NCBI RefSeq assembly: GCF_001514065.1
Contig: NZ_KQ948422.1
Span: 682,001-746,000, forward strand
Direction: 5' to 3'
Source: Streptomyces antibioticus
GTDB taxonomy: Bacteria; Actinomycetota; Actinomycetes; Streptomycetales; Streptomycetaceae
Length of the DNA stretch: 64,000 bases
The position numbers and the translations under genes are program-made. Below, piece by piece: positions 62,682 through 64,000 of the stretch. The notes under the pieces were generated by a model that worked only from the letters and a program-made list of their open reading frames with translations, was not told the origin of the DNA and searched no databases. Within the stretch, counting starts at the first letter, position 1, and each line of letters begins with the position of its first letter.

Positions 62682-63620
62682 ATGGCATCGACCACCAAGC
62701 CGACCGACCGGACCGTAGAGGTCGATCTCGGGGGGCGTCTCGTCGCCGTCCCGGAAGGCGGCCTCTATGACCGGTTCCGCATGGACACCGACCTCGACGA
62801 GGTAGAGCGGGACCCGCGGGTCAGCAGCGTCGACTTCTTCCGCCGGATGCCGAAGAACCGCGTGGACTCCCGCATCGGGCCCACGCTGACACCGAACTTC
62901 TACTACCGCATCGCCACGACCCGGCTCACGATGCTCGCGCCGACCAAGGCGATCCGGACCCGCCTGCCCCGGGAGCTCGACCCGCTCGAGATCGCCCCGG
63001 GGCTCGGGATCGTCTCCGTGATGGCCTTCCGGTACGACGTGTGCGACATCGACTTCTACACCGAGGCCGCGGTGGGCGTCGCCGTGAAACCCGCGCGGCA
63101 CGGTGGGCTGGGCCTGCTCGACCTGGTCACCGGGCTCAAGAACGACTCCCTGCACTCCTACGTGCTCTCCCTGCCGGTCAACACCGAGATCGCGCAGGTG
63201 CGCGGCCACGACGGCTACGGGTTTCCCAAGTGGGTCACCGAACTCGACGTCGACATCGACACCGAGCGCACCTCCGTCACCGTCGCCAACGACCAGGGCG
63301 GCCTCGACCTCACCCTGTCGGCTGCCACCCCGAAGCAGACCGCCCGGCCCACCGGCGCACACGTCTCGACCCTGACGTCCTACACCACGATCGACGGCGC
63401 CTGGCACTCCACGACCAGCCAGATCAACATGCTCTCCTCGGGCACCACACGACTCCCCCGCGGCCTGGAACTGCGGCTCGGTCAGGGCCGGATGAGCGAC
63501 GACCTGCGCTCGCTCAAGCCGGTCCGGACGATCCAACTCGACGTCACCACCGAGGGCCAGCTGGCGCTGCACATGCCCGTGCCCACCTCCATCCAGGACC
63601 GGAGCCGAGGCCCGCGATGA
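62682..63620 (+). CDS. acetoacetate-decarboxylase-family protein
   Basis: A 312-aa protein of the ADC superfamily. The catalytic Lys segment is GHDGYGFPKWVTELDV, and the middle contains LEIAPGLGIVSVMAFRY and the substrate-pocket strands. Many members are not true acetoacetate decarboxylases but act as aldolase-dehydratases or on other keto acids. AGAGGAG lies before the ATG. The gene overlaps the following aldehyde-dehydrogenase gene as ATGA and carries two TetR operators in its promoter. Confidence 0.82.
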   Translation: MASTTKPTDRTVEVDLGGRLVAVPEGGLYDRFRMDTDLDEVERDPRVSSVDFFRRMPKNRVDSRIGPTLTPNFYYRIATTRLTMLAPTKAIRTRLPRELDPLEIAPGLGIVSVMAFRYDVCDIDFYTEAAVGVAVKPARHGGLGLLDLVTGLKNDSLHSYVLSLPVNTEIAQVRGHDGYGFPKWVTELDVDIDTERTSVTVANDQGGLDLTLSAATPKQTARPTGAHVSTLTSYTTIDGAWHSTTSQINMLSSGTTRLPRGLELRLGQGRMSDDLRSLKPVRTIQLDVTTEGQLALHMPVPTSIQDRSRGPR

Positions 63621-64000
63621 CCACCACGCACACCGCTCCCGCCCAGGCCGCCCTCCCGGCCTGGCTGACACCGGCCCGGGTCGCCCGCCTCGCCGCCCTG
63701 GTGGCCGCAGGCGCCCGCGCCCAGCGAACCGCCACGACCGCGCCGTACGCCGGCGCACCGCTCGCGGACCTGCCGGTCTCCACCCCCGGCGACGTCGTGG
63801 ATGCCTTCGCCCGGGCACGCGCCGCCCAGGCCGGCTGGGCAGCAACCCCGGTGGCCGCCCGCAAGCGCATCATGCTGCGCTTCCACGACCTCGTCCTCCA
63901 GCGGCAGGAGGAAGCCCTCGACCTGATGCAGGCCGAGAGCGGCAAGACCCGTCGCGACGCGTTCCTCGAGGTGAGCGACATCGCGATCACCGCCCGCTAC
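63617..64000 (+). CDS. aldehyde dehydrogenase, N-terminal part (partial)
   Basis: The window ends inside this gene; 128 residues are seen. ARVARLAALVAAGARAQRT and FARARAAQAGWAATPVAARKRIMLRFHDL, followed by QEEALDLMQAESGKTRRDAF, are the typical N-terminal part of NAD(P)-dependent aldehyde dehydrogenases of the succinate-semialdehyde type. The cofactor-binding and catalytic Cys parts lie outside. ATG 63617 overlaps the decarboxylase stop as ATGA. It would oxidise an aldehyde produced in the same pathway. Confidence 0.85.
   Translation, partial: MTTTHTAPAQAALPAWLTPARVARLAALVAAGARAQRTATTAPYAGAPLADLPVSTPGDVVDAFARARAAQAGWAATPVAARKRIMLRFHDLVLQRQEEALDLMQAESGKTRRDAFLEVSDIAITARY

Overview
The window is high-GC actinobacterial DNA. 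Gene content, many GTG starts, runs of 4-nt ATGA/GTGA overlaps and a typical dispersed hairpin repeat all point to Streptomyces or a close relative. No rRNA, tRNA, intact insertion sequence or functional CRISPR array was seen. The accessory nature shows in several decayed genes (acyl-CoA ligase, peptidase E, a BAAT-type hydrolase, SMI1/KNR4 and transposase-like remnants, a headless AraC/GlxA regulator).

Layout. (1) 1-10008: a catabolic cluster for an aromatic or heterocyclic compound: two alpha/beta hydrolases, a quinone-oxidoreductase-like enzyme, a Rieske oxygenase alpha subunit, a 38-aa ORF, an M20-type amidohydrolase, a LigB-type extradiol dioxygenase and an IclR regulator, followed by ferredoxin reductase, 7Fe ferredoxin and a further hydrolase. 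The set resembles carbazole-type angular dioxygenation pathways. (2) 10077-33469: a large general-stress signalling island. It holds five STAS proteins (including RsbR and RsbS), five HATPase modules (RsbW/RsbT-like), five SpoIIE/PP2C phosphatase modules, a 1.4-kaa multi-HAMP hybrid histidine kinase, two MarR regulators and one SigB/F-group sigma factor. The core is rsbR-rsbS-rsbT-(rsbT/rsbX fusion)-phosphatase, each pair overlapping by 4 nt. Four candidate SigB-type promoters (GNNT-N15-GGGTA[C/T/G]) precede genes of this island. Unrelated DUF6461, SMI1/KNR4 and pseudogenes are interspersed. (3) 33480-38506: decayed genes, a membrane protein and a large LuxR-type ATPase regulator. (4) 38661-44293: a LacI-controlled sugar ABC transporter with a PfkB kinase and an ABM monooxygenase; two tandem LacI-type operators lie in the divergent promoter. 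(5) 44381-49264: a PlsC-like acyltransferase, a WD40 protein and a secreted GH43 arabinanase-like enzyme with an AbfB domain. (6) 49866-51455: an ECF sigma factor fused in one chain to a zinc-binding anti-sigma motif, a membrane segment and an external AbfB sugar-binding domain, divergent from the GH43-AbfB gene. (7) 51497-64000: glyoxalase-type protein, LRV repeat protein, TetR/epoxide-hydrolase pair with a perfect 18-bp-arm operator, MerR regulator behind a 32-bp palindrome, GvpU-like protein, Nudix, DUF1345, and a TetR regulon (epimerase, TetR, acetoacetate-decarboxylase-like protein, aldehyde dehydrogenase) tied together by three copies of a 15-bp operator.

How the parts work together. 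The stress island looks like a partner-switching network: phosphatases and kinases act on STAS antagonists, which free a SigB-type sigma factor from HATPase anti-sigma factors, with the histidine kinase and stressosome as inputs. The most unusual object is the sigma/anti-sigma/AbfB fusion: its domain order predicts a membrane-held sigma factor that directly reads arabinofuranose-containing polymer outside the cell and controls the neighbouring secreted arabinanase. All functions are inferred from reading the sequence; no database search was run.
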